Source: Marinomonas aquimarina
Lineage (GTDB): Bacteria > Pseudomonadota > Gammaproteobacteria > Pseudomonadales > Marinomonadaceae
Direction of reading: 5' to 3'
Length of the DNA stretch: 64,000 bases
Assembly: GCF_900089755.1 (NCBI RefSeq)
Contig: NZ_FLOC01000008.1
Span: forward strand, 1 to 64,000
Notes under the pieces: model-generated
Seen by the model: only the letters and a program-made list of their open reading frames with translations
The model's database searches: none
What the model was told of the DNA's origin: nothing
Part shown: positions 25,670 through 35,279 of the stretch, one piece after another
Position numbering within the stretch: the first letter of the stretch is position 1
How the letters are laid out: the number at the start of each line of letters is the position of its first letter
Translations under genes and position numbers: made by a program

Positions 25670-28057
25670 CTAATGATGACTCACAGATTCTTGTTCATCA
25701 ACAGTTTTTTCCTTCCCCGACACAGATTCTTCACTTTTTGGTGAAGGAACATACTCTAATGCCACATCCAGCACCTCATCGATCCATTTCACCGGTACGA
25801 TTTCGAGATCCGCTTTGATGTTGTCTGGAATTTCTTTCAGATCACGAGTGTTCTCTTGAGGGATCAACACCGTTTTAATGCCGCCACGGTGCGCCGCTAG
25901 GAGCTTCTCTTTCAGACCACCAATAGGCAACACCTCACCGCGCAGGGTAATCTCGCCAGTCATCGCCACAGAGGCTTTTACAGGCACTTTTGCCAACACT
26001 GAGACAATCGCTGTACACATAGCGATACCCGCACTAGGACCGTCTTTAGGGGTCGCACCTTCTGGCACGTGCAAATGCAGATCGACTTTTTCGTGGAAAT
26101 CTTCATCAATTCCCAAGCCCACAGCGCGACTGCGCACAACCGTCAAGGCCGCTTGAATAGATTCTTGCATGACATCGCCTAGGGAGCCGGTCTTCACATG
26201 ACGACCTTTACCCGGCACACCAGCGGCTTCAATGGTCAACAACTCACCACCCACGGAAGTCCACGCCAAACCGGTGACTTGACCAATTTGGTTGTTCTCT
26301 TCGGCCTTACCGTAGCTGAATTTACGCACACCACAGTAGTCTTCTAGATTGTCAGAAGACACTTCTACCGCATCGTTGCTCTTCTTCAGCGCTTGCTCTT
26401 TCACTACGCGACGACATACTTTGCTGATTTCACGCTCAAGACCACGCACGCCCGCTTCTTTGGTGTAGTAACGAATCACGTCCATCAAGGCGTCGTCGGA
26501 GAAATCAATTTCGGAGGCTTTAAGACCACTTTGCTTCATCTGCTTAGGCAGCAAATAACGCTTAGCAATGTTCAGTTTCTCATCTTCGGTGTAACCCGGA
26601 ATACGGATGATTTCCATACGGTCCATCAGCGGACCTGGGATATTCATACTGTTAGAGGTACAGATAAACATCACATCTGATAGATCGTAATCCACTTCTA
26701 GATAGTGGTCACTAAAGGTATGGTTTTGCTCAGGGTCTAGCACCTCAAGCAAGGCTGACGCTGGATCACCACGTTGATCCATACCCATTTTGTCAATCTC
26801 GTCGAGCAAGAACAGAGGATTTTTTACTTTTACCTTAGCCAGTTTTTGCAGCAATTTACCTGGCATAGAGCCAATGTAGGTACGGCGGTGACCACGAATC
26901 TCAGATTCATCGCGCACCCCACCCAGTGCCATACGCACGTATTTACGGTTCACGGCACGGGCAATCGATTGACCTAGAGAGGTTTTACCGACACCTGGAG
27001 GCCCCACTAGACACAGCACAGGGCCTTTTACTTTTTTAACACGCTGCTGCACGGCTAAGAACTCAAGAATACGATCTTTAACGTCTTGTAAGCCGTAGTG
27101 ATCTTCGTTTAAAACTTTTTCAGCATAAGCCAAGTCGTTGCGGACTTTAGAGCGCTTCGACCAAGGCAGGGATACCAACCAATCAATGTAACCACGCACC
27201 ACCGTGGCTTCCGCTGACATCGGCGACATCATTTTTAATTTCTTCAGCTCCGCTTCCGCTTTTTCAGTGGCTTCCGGGGACATTTTTGCTTCGGTGATTT
27301 TCTCTTGCAGCAAATCTAGCTCATTGCTGCCCTCATCCATATCACCCAGCTCTTTTTGAATGGCCTTCATTTGCTCATTCAAATAGTACTCACGCTGGCT
27401 CTTCTCCATTTGTTTCTTAACGCGGCTACGGATGCTTTTCTCAAGGTGAGCGATGTCCAATTCACCGTCCATCAAGCCCATTAAATGTTCGCCACGCTCA
27501 ACCAAAGAGCTTAGCTCTAGCGCACGCTGCTTGTCTTCCAGTTTCAGGCTCATATGGCCAGCAATGGAGTCAATCAGCTTGGATAGGTCATCGATCGATT
27601 TAAGCGACGTCACCACTTCACTTGGGATGCGTTTACTGCCAGCCACGTATTCATCTAGTTGCTTAATCAAGGCATTACGAATGGCAGGGTATTCCGACTC
27701 ATCGTCTTCCACTTCTGGCAAGGCTTCGATGTTGGCAGAGACCCACTCATCACCTTCTTCAATGGATTGCAGCTCGGCACGGTACTGACCTTCTACCAAG
27801 ACTTTCACGGTACCGTCAGGAAGACGTAGCAATTGAATGACTTTGGCGACCGTACCAATGTTGTATAGGTCGTCTTGCTTAGGGTCATCTTTGGTGGCGT
27901 CTTGCTGTGCAACAAGAAATACCAGCTTATCACCATCCATTGCCGACTCTAGTGCAGCAATCGACTTTTTACGGCCAACGAATAATGGCAGCACCATATG
28001 TGGGTACACGACAACGTCGCGTAACGGCAACATGGGTAAAAATTTAGAATCAGACAT
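25670..28057 (-). CDS. lon: ATP-dependent protease Lon
   Basis: A 795-residue AAA+ serine protease that degrades misfolded and regulatory proteins in the cytoplasm. It has an N-terminal substrate domain, then the AAA+ module with Walker A GPPGVGKT and FLLDEIDKMG, then the protease domain with DGPSAG, whose serine is catalytic, and a lysine in GLKEKLLAAHR. The ATG at 28057 (MSDSKFLPML) has GGAAG upstream. A longer TTG frame adds four residues. The length is typical of LonA. It is followed by hupB. Confidence 0.97.
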   Translation of the reverse strand: MSDSKFLPMLPLRDVVVYPHMVLPLFVGRKKSIAALESAMDGDKLVFLVAQQDATKDDPKQDDLYNIGTVAKVIQLLRLPDGTVKVLVEGQYRAELQSIEEGDEWVSANIEALPEVEDDESEYPAIRNALIKQLDEYVAGSKRIPSEVVTSLKSIDDLSKLIDSIAGHMSLKLEDKQRALELSSLVERGEHLMGLMDGELDIAHLEKSIRSRVKKQMEKSQREYYLNEQMKAIQKELGDMDEGSNELDLLQEKITEAKMSPEATEKAEAELKKLKMMSPMSAEATVVRGYIDWLVSLPWSKRSKVRNDLAYAEKVLNEDHYGLQDVKDRILEFLAVQQRVKKVKGPVLCLVGPPGVGKTSLGQSIARAVNRKYVRMALGGVRDESEIRGHRRTYIGSMPGKLLQKLAKVKVKNPLFLLDEIDKMGMDQRGDPASALLEVLDPEQNHTFSDHYLEVDYDLSDVMFICTSNSMNIPGPLMDRMEIIRIPGYTEDEKLNIAKRYLLPKQMKQSGLKASEIDFSDDALMDVIRYYTKEAGVRGLEREISKVCRRVVKEQALKKSNDAVEVSSDNLEDYCGVRKFSYGKAEENNQIGQVTGLAWTSVGGELLTIEAAGVPGKGRHVKTGSLGDVMQESIQAALTVVRSRAVGLGIDEDFHEKVDLHLHVPEGATPKDGPSAGIAMCTAIVSVLAKVPVKASVAMTGEITLRGEVLPIGGLKEKLLAAHRGGIKTVLIPQENTRDLKEIPDNIKADLEIVPVKWIDEVLDVALEYVPSPKSEESVSGKEKTVDEQESVSHH

Positions 28058-28191
28058 ATTTACTTCCAACTGGACATTAACGTACGCAACGTCAATGTGT
28101 GACTTAACTTAGATAATTAAGAGATAAGGTCAGAGGGGTAAAAATGCAAGCGTTAGGAGAGGAATTAAAAGAAAAAGGAAAAGAATAAGAT

Positions 28192-28230
28192 CAGATTTCG
28201 CTTACAACACTAAGTCGCAAGCGAAATCTG
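28192..28230 (-). terminator. 12-bp inverted repeat, probable clpX terminator
   Basis: CAGATTTCGCTT (28192-28203) and AAGCGAAATCTG (28219-28230) are perfect 12-bp complements around a 15-nt loop, starting 9 bp after the clpX stop. On the minus strand it is followed by TCTTATTCTTTTCC, T-rich but not a clean T-run. It probably separates clpX from lon transcription. Confidence 0.55.
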
Positions 28231-28238
28231 TATAGAAA

Positions 28239-29522
28239 TTAACCATTTGAGGCGTCTTTCTGCTCACTTTCAAGCACCATCAGCGGTGTCGAATCACCAC
28301 GAATGGACGGACCATCCATGACCACTTTGGCCACGTCAGTACGGTTTGGCAAATCGTACATACAATCAAGTAGAGACGACTCTAGAATGCTACGCAGACC
28401 ACGAGCACCCGTCTTACGCTCTAGCGCTAAGTGAGCCGCTTCACGCAATGCTTCCTCAGTAAACTCAAGCTCAACACCTTCTAATTCAAATAGGTGCTGA
28501 TACTGTTTAGTCAAAGCATTCTTAGGCTGACTCAAAATAGTCATCAAAGCTTCTTCGTCTAGCTCAGACAAGGTTGCAACCACTGGCAAACGACCCACGA
28601 ACTCAGGGATCAAACCAAATTTCACCAAGTCTTCTGTTTCCACATCATGGATCGACTCAGAGAATGAGCGGTTTTCTTCTTTGCTCTTCACGGTTGCCTT
28701 GAAGCCAATACTACTCTTCTCTGTACGATCACTGATGACGCGATCTAGGCCTGAGAATGCACCACCACAGATAAATAGAATGTTCGAAGTATCCACTTGA
28801 ACAAACTCTTGCTGTGGATGCTTACGACCACCTTGTGGTGGCACCGATGCAACCGTACCTTCGATCAGCTTCAATAGCGCCTGCTGAACACCCTCACCCG
28901 ATACATCACGGGTAATAGATGGGTTATCCGACTTACGCGAAATCTTATCGATTTCATCGATGTAAACGATGCCGCGCTGTGCTTTTTCTACGTCGTAATC
29001 ACAATTTTGCAGCAGCTTCTGGATGATGTTTTCAACGTCTTCACCCACGTAGCCCGCTTCGGTAAGCGTGGTCGCATCAGCAATCGTAAACGGTACATCC
29101 AGCACGCGTGCAAGCGTTTGTGCCAGCAGAGTTTTACCGCTACCCGTTGGGCCGATCAGCAAGATGTTACTCTTACCCAGCTCAACATCTTTGTTTGCTA
29201 AGCCTTGGTGACGCAAACGTTTGTAGTGGTTATATACCGCTACCGCTAACACCTTCTTGGCACGGTCCTGACCGATTACATAATCGTCCAGCGCCGTTGA
29301 AAGTTTTGCTGGCGTTGGCAACTCATCAGTCGCTTCTGCCTCACCATCACCTTGTAACAACTCTTGCGTAATGATGTTGTTGCATAGATCAACACACTCA
29401 TTACAGATGTATACCGAAGGGCCGGCAATTAACTTTTTAACCTCGTCCTGACTCTTGCCACAGAAAGAGCAGTACAGCAAACGATCAGAGTGATCGCCGC
29501 GGCTATATTTATCATCAGACAT
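28239..29522 (-). CDS. clpX: ATP-dependent Clp protease ATPase subunit ClpX
   Basis: A 427-residue AAA+ unfoldase that feeds substrates to ClpP. The N-terminal C4 zinc finger (CSFCGKS...CNEC), Walker A GPTGSGKT, Walker [10 protein letters not shown] and the IGF loop region are all present. The length fits (424 in E. coli). It starts 15 bp downstream of clpP, one operon as in most gammaproteobacteria. Confidence 0.97.
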   Translation of the reverse strand: MSDDKYSRGDHSDRLLYCSFCGKSQDEVKKLIAGPSVYICNECVDLCNNIITQELLQGDGEAEATDELPTPAKLSTALDDYVIGQDRAKKVLAVAVYNHYKRLRHQGLANKDVELGKSNILLIGPTGSGKTLLAQTLARVLDVPFTIADATTLTEAGYVGEDVENIIQKLLQNCDYDVEKAQRGIVYIDEIDKISRKSDNPSITRDVSGEGVQQALLKLIEGTVASVPPQGGRKHPQQEFVQVDTSNILFICGGAFSGLDRVISDRTEKSSIGFKATVKSKEENRSFSESIHDVETEDLVKFGLIPEFVGRLPVVATLSELDEEALMTILSQPKNALTKQYQHLFELEGVELEFTEEALREAAHLALERKTGARGLRSILESSLLDCMYDLPNRTDVAKVVMDGPSIRGDSTPLMVLESEQKDASNG

Positions 29523-29537
29523 TAAAGTCCACCCTTT

Positions 29538-30170
29538 TTATACTTCGCGTTTCTCTAGAATATCGTCAATCAAACCGTAGTCTTTAGCCATTTGTGGGTT
29601 CATAAAGTTATCACGGTCTGTGTCTTCAGAGACTTTTTCGATCGGCTGACCTGTGTGGTGAGCGATGATTTCGTTTAGACGATGTTTAATACTCAGAATT
29701 TCGCGAGTGTGAATTTCGATATCAGAAGCCTGACCTTGGTAACCACCAAGTGGCTGGTGAATCATGACACGAGAGTTAGGTAGGCAATAACGCTTACCTT
29801 CAGCGCCCGCAGTCAATAGCAATGCACCCATACTTGCCGCTTGACCGATACACATAGTGCTCACATCTGGCTTAATAAACTGCATTGTATCATAAATAGA
29901 CATACCCGCCGTAACAGAGCCACCTGGAGAGTTAATGTATAGGTGGATGTCTTTGTCTGGGTTTTCAGATTCCAAGAACAACAATTGGGCAACCACTAGG
30001 TTAGCCATGTGATCTTCAACTTGACCCACCAAAAAGATAACACGCTCTTTAAGCAGACGTGAATAAATATCAAAAGACCTTTCACCACGAGCAGTTTGCT
30101 CAACTACCATTGGTACTAGGCCATTACTTGTAATCGCGACTGGGCCAGTTGTCGGGGTCATTAAATTCAT
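29538..30170 (-). CDS. clpP: ATP-dependent Clp protease proteolytic subunit
   Basis: A 210-residue serine protease subunit, forming the 14-mer barrel with ClpX. The triad is S113 ([11 protein letters not shown]), H138 ([10 protein letters not shown]) and D187. [10 protein letters not shown] is the oxyanion strand. The N-terminal propeptide is short. It lies between tig and clpX, with a hairpin terminator upstream separating it from tig. Confidence 0.97.
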   Translation of the reverse strand: MNLMTPTTGPVAITSNGLVPMVVEQTARGERSFDIYSRLLKERVIFLVGQVEDHMANLVVAQLLFLESENPDKDIHLYINSPGGSVTAGMSIYDTMQFIKPDVSTMCIGQAASMGALLLTAGAEGKRYCLPNSRVMIHQPLGGYQGQASDIEIHTREILSIKHRLNEIIAHHTGQPIEKVSEDTDRDNFMNPQMAKDYGLIDDILEKREV

Positions 30171-30182
30171 ATTCTATTCCTT

Positions 30183-30219
30183 AAAACGAAAAAGCCGGTA
30201 TAGCTTGCGCTATACCGGC
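30183..30219 (-). terminator. Terminator or attenuator between tig and clpP
   Basis: On the minus strand GCCGGTATAGC and GCTATACCGGC (30194-30204 and 30209-30219) form a perfect 11-bp stem with a 4-nt loop, followed by TTTTTCGTTTT. It follows the tig stop by about 22 bp, so it ends or attenuates the tig message before clpP. Confidence 0.85.
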
Positions 30220-30241
30220 CCGTGAGAATTATAAGCTAAGC

Positions 30242-31576
30242 TTATGCTTCTTCAGTCTCTTCTGCTTCTGCAGCTTGAGCTTCTGGCTTGATAGCGTCTT
30301 CGTAACCTAGAGTTACTTCAGTAATTTTCGCGCTTTCTAGCAGTTTATCAACAACTTGCTCTTCAAGTACAGCAGATTGAACTTGCTCTAGTTGTTCTTT
30401 GTTGTTTAGGTAGAATTCAACAACTTGCTGTGGTTCTTGGTAGGCTTGAGCCATGTCTTCCAAGAATGCACGAACGCGCTCTTCTTCTACTGTCAGTTCG
30501 TTCTTTTGGATCACTTCAGAGATCAAAAGACCTAGTGCAGCACGCTTCTTAGCTTCGTCTTGGAACAACTCAGCTGGTAGTTGAGAAGCATCAAAACCTT
30601 GTGCGCCACCGAATTGACGAGCCGCTTGCTGACGTAGACCGTCAACTTCTTGATCAACCAATGCTGCTGGCACTTCAACTGGGTTAAGCGCTAGAAGTTG
30701 GTCGAACAGAGAGTTTTTCAGCTTGCCTTTAACTGCTTGGCTTAGCTCACGCTCCATGTTCTTTTGCACTTCAGCACGTAGACCAGCTAGGTCAGCGTTT
30801 TCTAGGCCGAATTTGCCAGCGAACTCATCGTTTAGCTCAGGAAGTACTTGCTCAGCCACTTCGTGTGCAGTGATTTTGAAAGTCGCTTCTTTACCCGCTA
30901 GGTGTTCAGCTTGGTAGCTTTCTGGGAACGTTACAGAGATTGTACGCTCTTCACCTGCTTTGATACCTACGATGCCTTCTTCAAAGCCTGGGATCATTGA
31001 GTTTGAGCCAAGAACTAGCTTGTGACCTTCCGCAGCGCCGCCTTCAAATGCTTCATCGCCTAGGAAACCAACAAAATCCAGTGTTACTTGGTCGCCGTCT
31101 TGCGCTTCACGCTCAACAGCAGCCCACTCAGCGTTTTGCTTGCGTAGTGTTTCTAGCATAGTGTCAACGTCAGCTTCCGTTACTTCAGAAACCACGCGAG
31201 TTACTTCGATGTTAGAAGCGTCAGCAAGTTCAATCGTTGGGTAAACTTCTACTTTTGCAACGAACTCTAGGTCAGCGCCTTCAGCGATGTTTTTAGGTTC
31301 GATGGCAGGCATACCAGCTGGGTTGATAGATTCAGCTTGGATTGCTTCAACGTAAGCGTCACGCATTACTTGCTCTAGAGCTTCCATACGGATGCTTTGA
31401 CCGAAACGTTTTTTAACAACGCTTACTGGCACTTTACCTTTACGGAAACCGTCGATACGTACTGTCTTAGCTGTTTTAGCTACTTCAGCGTTAACTTTAT
31501 CATCGATACGTGCTGCAGGAACGCTGATAGTAAGAACGCGTTCGATTGGAGACGTTGTCTCTACAGAAACTTGCAT
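30242..31576 (-). CDS. tig: Trigger factor
   Basis: A 444-residue ribosome-bound chaperone and peptidyl-prolyl isomerase. The N-terminal ribosome-binding domain has the motif FRKGKVPVSVVKKRFG (the family GFRxGKxP motif, residues 44-60). A FKBP-type domain follows (about 150-245: DGDQVTLDFVGFLGDEAFEG) and a helical C-domain. The acidic C-terminal tail (EAQAAEAEETEEA) is common in this family. First gene of the tig-clpP-clpX-lon region. Confidence 0.97.
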   Translation of the reverse strand: MQVSVETTSPIERVLTISVPAARIDDKVNAEVAKTAKTVRIDGFRKGKVPVSVVKKRFGQSIRMEALEQVMRDAYVEAIQAESINPAGMPAIEPKNIAEGADLEFVAKVEVYPTIELADASNIEVTRVVSEVTEADVDTMLETLRKQNAEWAAVEREAQDGDQVTLDFVGFLGDEAFEGGAAEGHKLVLGSNSMIPGFEEGIVGIKAGEERTISVTFPESYQAEHLAGKEATFKITAHEVAEQVLPELNDEFAGKFGLENADLAGLRAEVQKNMERELSQAVKGKLKNSLFDQLLALNPVEVPAALVDQEVDGLRQQAARQFGGAQGFDASQLPAELFQDEAKKRAALGLLISEVIQKNELTVEEERVRAFLEDMAQAYQEPQQVVEFYLNNKEQLEQVQSAVLEEQVVDKLLESAKITEVTLGYEDAIKPEAQAAEAEETEEA

Positions 31577-31685
31577 AAAACTTCCTCTTGGGAACGTGCT
31601 TTATTTGTTGACGCTGCCGCGAAGAATCACGACTTACTTTAAAGCTCAGTCAACAAGACCAAAAAATTCAATTAAAGCAATGTAA

Positions 31686-31762
31686 TGGCACGCCTGGAGG
31701 GATTCGAACCCCCGACCATCCCCTTAGAAGGGGGATGCTCTATCCAACTGAGCTACAGGCGC
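31686..31762 (-). tRNA. tRNA-Arg(TCT)
   Basis: A 77-nt tRNA with encoded CCA (31686-31688). The anticodon is TCT in the stem CCCCTTCTAAGGGG. The acceptor arms are GCGCCTG and CAGGCGT (G-U at the first pair), discriminator G; the T-arm is GGGGGTTCGAATCCCTC. It reads AGA codons, like E. coli argU. It lies about 110 bp upstream of tig on the same strand and has its own promoter. Confidence 0.97.
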
Positions 31763-31791
31763 AAAGACTACATCACAAATAGTGACGCGCT

Positions 31792-31819
31792 ATTATAGGG
31801 AAGGAATATAAATCGTCAA
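31792..31819 (-). promoter_or_regulatory. Promoter of tRNA-Arg
   Basis: On the minus strand TTGACG (31814-31819), a 16-bp spacer and a perfect TATAAT (31792-31797), followed by the GC-rich discriminator AGCGCGTC typical of stable RNA genes under stringent control. It points straight at tRNA-Arg about 30 bp downstream. Confidence 0.8.
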
Positions 31820-31830
31820 CTCATAGACAT

Positions 31831-31854
31831 AAAAAAGCCCAGCAGAGCTGGGCT
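31831..31854 (-). terminator. Orphan intrinsic terminator upstream of the tRNA-Arg promoter
   Basis: On the minus strand AGCCCAGC and GCTGGGCT pair over eight bases with loop TCT (31836-31854) and then a run of T (31831-31836). It lies upstream of the tRNA-Arg promoter. No minus-strand protein gene exists between it and the next gene, so it must end some other RNA, proposed here as a small RNA. Confidence 0.75.
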
Positions 31855-31949
31855 AAAAGATAATATATGACTTTTCGTCACCAAGGAACTGAGAATTTCT
31901 CTAAGCTATGCCTTAGTCACTCAACAGTACAAATATCACAAAAGGAACG
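31836..31949 (-). ncRNA. Candidate small RNA, about 115 nt
   Basis: Seen: a promoter-like pair (TTGCAA, 17 bp, TATTA-type -10 at 31956-31984) and a clean intrinsic terminator (31831-31854), both on the minus strand, with no protein frame between. The RNA would start near 31949 and end near 31831. It contains GTTCCTT twice (complements of 31942-31948 and 31883-31889), a sequence that can pair with the AAGGAAC part of ribosome-binding sites, and a CTAAG/CTTAG hairpin. Inference: a trans-acting regulatory RNA. On the plus strand a 22-codon frame (31952-32020) with an AAGGA site overlaps it and is the main alternative reading of the motif at 31942. Confidence 0.45.
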
Positions 31950-31955
31950 AGATGG

Positions 31956-31984
31956 ATATTAGAGCTGACACCCTGCGTTTGCAA
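31956..31984 (-). promoter_or_regulatory. Candidate promoter of the small RNA
   Basis: On the minus strand TTGCAA (31979-31984), a 17-bp spacer (31962-31978) and TAATAT (31956-31961). Each hexamer matches the sigma-70 consensus at four of six positions and the spacing is ideal, and a terminator lies about 100 bp downstream in the same direction. Confidence 0.4.
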
Positions 31985-32093
31985 CCAAAATGGAGCAGTT
32001 TTGGGCATCTTGCACTATAGATGTGCACTTACCACAATCTTTACACAATGGCCTGATTAGGACTTTGCAGATACACTATGACTATTGATGTAA

Positions 32094-32957
32094 ATGGACC
32101 TTCGCATGCAAACCAAAGCCGTAAAAAACATTGCCACACAAACCTATCAACTGATTCGATTAGTGTGGAGTCGCGCACTTCGCTACCAAGTCTCGCTGCG
32201 CGCCGCACACCTAACACTGGCTACTTTATTGGCGGCCGTTCCCATCATCACCATTGTATTTGGCATTTTGCGACTCACCCCCGCCATGGTATCCATTCAA
32301 GATTCCTTGGTAGCATACGTTGAGACCCACCTTGCCCCTGGCAGCAGTAGCACCGTCATACCTTACCTACTGTCTTTTTCAGAACAAACCAAGAACCTGC
32401 CAGCGGCGGGGATCGCCATGCTTATTCTGACGGCCCTACTGTTGTTAAACAGCTTTGAAGCCTCGGTCCAAGCCATTTGGCAGGTCAAACAAAAGCGCAA
32501 TATTCGCGAACGACTGCTTACCTACTGGGCCATTCTCACCTTAGGCCCGATCATGCTAGCCGTCGTCATGAGTCTGTATGGCACCCTACTGTCCTATCAA
32601 ATTACGGGCGATTACATTCCCGATTTTCTAAAAGGCATTTTCGAACTCAGTAGCTATGCACTGTATTTTTTGATGTTGTTTACCATTAATTTTTTAACGC
32701 CAAACGCCGAAGTAAAGCTCAAGCCAACCGCCATTTCCGCCCTCATTGGCGCGATTGCGATCGCGATACTGAACTCAATCTTCGCAAACTTTGCACAGTT
32801 TTTTGCCAGCTATAAAATTGTCTACGGTGCGTTCGCAGCCTTACCAACGTTTTTGGTTTGGCTACAGGCCAGCTGGCTCATTATTTTGCTGACGGTCAGC
32901 TTGAATGCGACCCTGCATAAATTGGATCGCGTTAAAGATCACATTAAGTTAGAATGA
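32094..32957 (+). CDS. YihY/BrkB-family inner membrane protein
   Basis: A 287-residue protein with about six membrane helices and the family motif (RAAHLTLATLLAAVPIITIV, usually SLAYTTLLSLVPLL). It belongs to the YihY/virulence factor BrkB family, once mislabelled RNase BN. The activity is unknown; export or membrane structure roles have been suggested. The start could be the ATG at 32094 or one at 32106. It is followed closely by a purine phosphoribosyltransferase gene on the same strand, and preceded by the small-RNA region. Confidence 0.9.
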   Translation: MDLRMQTKAVKNIATQTYQLIRLVWSRALRYQVSLRAAHLTLATLLAAVPIITIVFGILRLTPAMVSIQDSLVAYVETHLAPGSSSTVIPYLLSFSEQTKNLPAAGIAMLILTALLLLNSFEASVQAIWQVKQKRNIRERLLTYWAILTLGPIMLAVVMSLYGTLLSYQITGDYIPDFLKGIFELSSYALYFLMLFTINFLTPNAEVKLKPTAISALIGAIAIAILNSIFANFAQFFASYKIVYGAFAALPTFLVWLQASWLIILLTVSLNATLHKLDRVKDHIKLE

Positions 32958-32992
32958 TCGGTCAAACTTTTACACAAACTCAAATTTAGCCC

Positions 32993-33541
32993 ATGCATAA
33001 CATCGACGAACTAAATTCTATTTTGAATGAGGCCGACTGCCTCGTTTCTGAAGCCCAGCTGAATGAAGCACTGGATAAAATGGCGCAGCAGATTACCGAC
33101 GACTTGGCCACCAAACAGCCGATTGTTATCTGTGTCATGAATGGTGGACTACTGCCAACAGGTGCTCTATTACAACGCCTGCAGTTCCCACTAGAGCTGG
33201 ATTACGTCCACGCTAGCCGCTATGGCATGGCAACACAAGGCAGCGACCTTAACTGGACACGCTATCCTCAAACGGATTTCAAAGGGCGCGACGTATTAAT
33301 TGTTGACGACATCTTTGACCAAGGCCATACCGTTGAAGCCATCATTAAATGGTTTGAAGAAAACGGTGCAAATAACGTCTATTCTGCAACCGTGATCAAT
33401 AAGCTCCACGATCGCAAAGTTGAGATGCGTCCCGATTACATTGGCCTCGACATCGAAGACCGCTTCTTGTTCGGCTATGGCATGGACTACCAAGGTTACT
33501 TCCGTAACCTGCAAGGCATCTATGCGGTGAAAGGCAAATAA
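32993..33541 (+). CDS. Hypoxanthine-guanine phosphoribosyltransferase
   Basis: A 182-residue purine salvage enzyme that joins phosphoribosyl pyrophosphate to hypoxanthine or guanine. The PRPP loop is VLIVDDIFDQGHT (about residues 100-112). The pyrophosphate loop region is VICVMNGGLLPTG, and the catalytic loop is near LDYVHASRYG. The protein is of the Pseudomonas-type rather than E. coli Hpt, with the C-terminal FGYGMDYQGYFRNL motif. It ends with a strong terminator before the convergent sthA. Confidence 0.9.
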   Translation: MHNIDELNSILNEADCLVSEAQLNEALDKMAQQITDDLATKQPIVICVMNGGLLPTGALLQRLQFPLELDYVHASRYGMATQGSDLNWTRYPQTDFKGRDVLIVDDIFDQGHTVEAIIKWFEENGANNVYSATVINKLHDRKVEMRPDYIGLDIEDRFLFGYGMDYQGYFRNLQGIYAVKGK

Positions 33542-33566
33542 GCCTCTTTTCAATCCCGCAGCATCA

Positions 33567-33594
33567 AAAAAAGGCGCCCATCGGCGCCTTTTTT
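33567..33594. terminator. Bidirectional terminator, phosphoribosyltransferase gene / sthA
   Basis: GGCGCC (33573-33578) and GGCGCC (33583-33588) with loop CATC, flanked by an A-tract and six T. It serves both converging genes. Confidence 0.92.
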
Positions 33595-33612
33595 ATACCT
33601 GCTCAACAGAGC

Positions 33613-35007
33613 TTAGAACACACGGTTAAAGCCATTCAAGGCTGCCACACGGTAGGCTTCCGCCATCGTTGGGTAGTTGAATGTGGTATTTAGGAAGTAC
33701 TTCAGGCTGTTCAGTTCACCTGGCTGCTTCATGATCGCCTGACCGATGTGTACGATCTCGGATGCTTGGTCACCGAAACAGTGGATACCAAGAATTTCAA
33801 GCGTTTCACGATGGAACAACAGCTTCAGCATCCCCACCGCTTCACCGGTAATTTGCGCCCGTGCCGTGTTCTTAAAGAACGCACGCCCCACTTCATAGGG
33901 CACTTTCTCAGCCGTTAGCTCGGCTTCTGTTTTACCAATCGAGGAAATCTCAGGAATGGTATAGATACCCGTCGGCACTTCGGAAATGTAGTGTCCACCT
34001 TCTAGACCCAACATATTCGCTGCCACCGAACGACCTTGGTCGTATGCGGCACTGGCAAGACTTGGCCAGCCAATCACATCACCCGCTGCGTAAACGTTTT
34101 CAACCGCCGTTTGGTAAGTATCATTTACCGCCAACTGACCGCGCGAATTGGTTTCAAGACCAATATTTTCAAGCCCTAAGCTCTCAGTATTACCCGAACG
34201 ACCATTACAGAACAGCAAGGCATCGGCACGTAATTTCTTACCGGACGCCATGGTGACGGTAACATCACGATCCGTGCTTTCTACTTTTTCAAACGTTTCG
34301 TTATGGCGAATTAGAATGCCACCATCACGTAAGTGGTAACTCAAGGCATCGGTGATTTCATCGTCCAAGAAGCTAAGCAGCTTCTTGCCTGGGTTAATCA
34401 GCTCAACACGCACACCAAGACCACAGAAAATCGATGCGTATTCACAGCCGATTACGCCAGCACCGTAAATAATCAACGAACGCGGTGTATGACTTAAGGT
34501 CAGGATACTATCAGAGCAGTAAATACGTGGGTGTGAGAAGTCAATGTTCGCTGGATGGTAAGGACGTGAGCCCGTCGCAATCACCACTTTATCCGCCACC
34601 AACTCTTCTGGACCTTTTTCGTAGGTGTTCACTTCAATGGTATGGGCATCTTTGAAACGGCCTCGACCAAAGTAAACATCAATACGGTTACGAGCGTAAT
34701 ATTCTGTACGCCCCAATACTTGCTTATCAATCACTCGGTTAGCGCGATCCAACACCTTCGGAAACGAGAACCAGCGAGGCTCACCGATATCACGGAACAT
34801 GGGGTTAGTGTTGAATGCAATAATTTCTTTTACCGCGTGACGTAGCGCTTTTGAGGGAATGGTACCTAAATGGGTACAGCTACCACCAACCCGCGGACTA
34901 GCTTCGATGACTGCAACTCGTTTGCCTGCTTTGGCTGCGTTCATCGCAGCCCCCTCCCCAGCAGGACCGGTACCAAGCACTACGACATCATAATGTCTAG
35001 TCGTCAT
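33613..35007 (-). CDS. sthA: Soluble pyridine nucleotide transhydrogenase
   Basis: A 464-residue flavoprotein that moves reducing equivalents between NADPH and NAD+, mainly NADPH to NADH. The FAD motif [17 protein letters not shown] is at the N-terminus. [15 protein letters not shown] is the SthA-specific sequence: it keeps one cysteine and lacks the second of the redox pair that lipoamide dehydrogenases have. The NAD site is [19 protein letters not shown]. It starts 18 bp downstream of nqrM, so it is probably the last gene of the nqr operon, an arrangement that can supply NADH to the pump. Confidence 0.95.
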   Translation of the reverse strand: MTTRHYDVVVLGTGPAGEGAAMNAAKAGKRVAVIEASPRVGGSCTHLGTIPSKALRHAVKEIIAFNTNPMFRDIGEPRWFSFPKVLDRANRVIDKQVLGRTEYYARNRIDVYFGRGRFKDAHTIEVNTYEKGPEELVADKVVIATGSRPYHPANIDFSHPRIYCSDSILTLSHTPRSLIIYGAGVIGCEYASIFCGLGVRVELINPGKKLLSFLDDEITDALSYHLRDGGILIRHNETFEKVESTDRDVTVTMASGKKLRADALLFCNGRSGNTESLGLENIGLETNSRGQLAVNDTYQTAVENVYAAGDVIGWPSLASAAYDQGRSVAANMLGLEGGHYISEVPTGIYTIPEISSIGKTEAELTAEKVPYEVGRAFFKNTARAQITGEAVGMLKLLFHRETLEILGIHCFGDQASEIVHIGQAIMKQPGELNSLKYFLNTTFNYPTMAEAYRVAALNGFNRVF

Positions 35008-35025
35008 AAGATTTTATTACCTCAT

Positions 35026-35265
35026 CTATTTTGTTGCGTCATAAAACAGTTCTTCAGAGACTTTGGCAGCACGTGCTTTTTTTGTTTCCTTTTCGCACTT
35101 TCCTTTGTCGCCACCACAAATATCACAAGCAACCTCCATACCTAGGGCACTCATACCGCCACAAGATCCAGAAATCGGCTTACGCCCCATTAGAACACCT
35201 ACCGCCATGGCAGCAACCACAGCAATCATCAATACAAAAGCAGAAATCATCATAGCCATAATCAT
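35026..35265 (-). CDS. nqrM: Na+-NQR maturation factor NqrM
   Basis: A 79-residue protein of the former DUF539 family. One N-terminal membrane helix (residues 3-25) is followed by four cysteines, C35, C47, C50 and C57, in SCGG and CDICGGDKGKC, thought to bind iron and deliver it to the NqrD/NqrE site. AGAGAGG precedes the ATG. It sits between apbE and sthA, as expected for a dedicated maturation factor in Na+-NQR operons. Confidence 0.95.
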   Translation of the reverse strand: MIMAMMISAFVLMIAVVAAMAVGVLMGRKPISGSCGGMSALGMEVACDICGGDKGKCEKETKKARAAKVSEELFYDATK

Positions 35266-35279
35266 TTACCTCTCTGGGC

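Noticed and set aside
25641-25672. CCCTGT/ACAGGG hairpin at the lon stop
   Set aside because: Six base pairs with no T-run on the minus strand; too weak to call a terminator.
31952-32020. Plus-strand 22-codon frame with an AAGGA site opposite the proposed small RNA
   Set aside because: Its start signals are decent, but it is very short, shows no recognisable feature, and no plus-strand promoter was seen. Kept only as an alternative explanation for the conserved-looking AAGGAAC.
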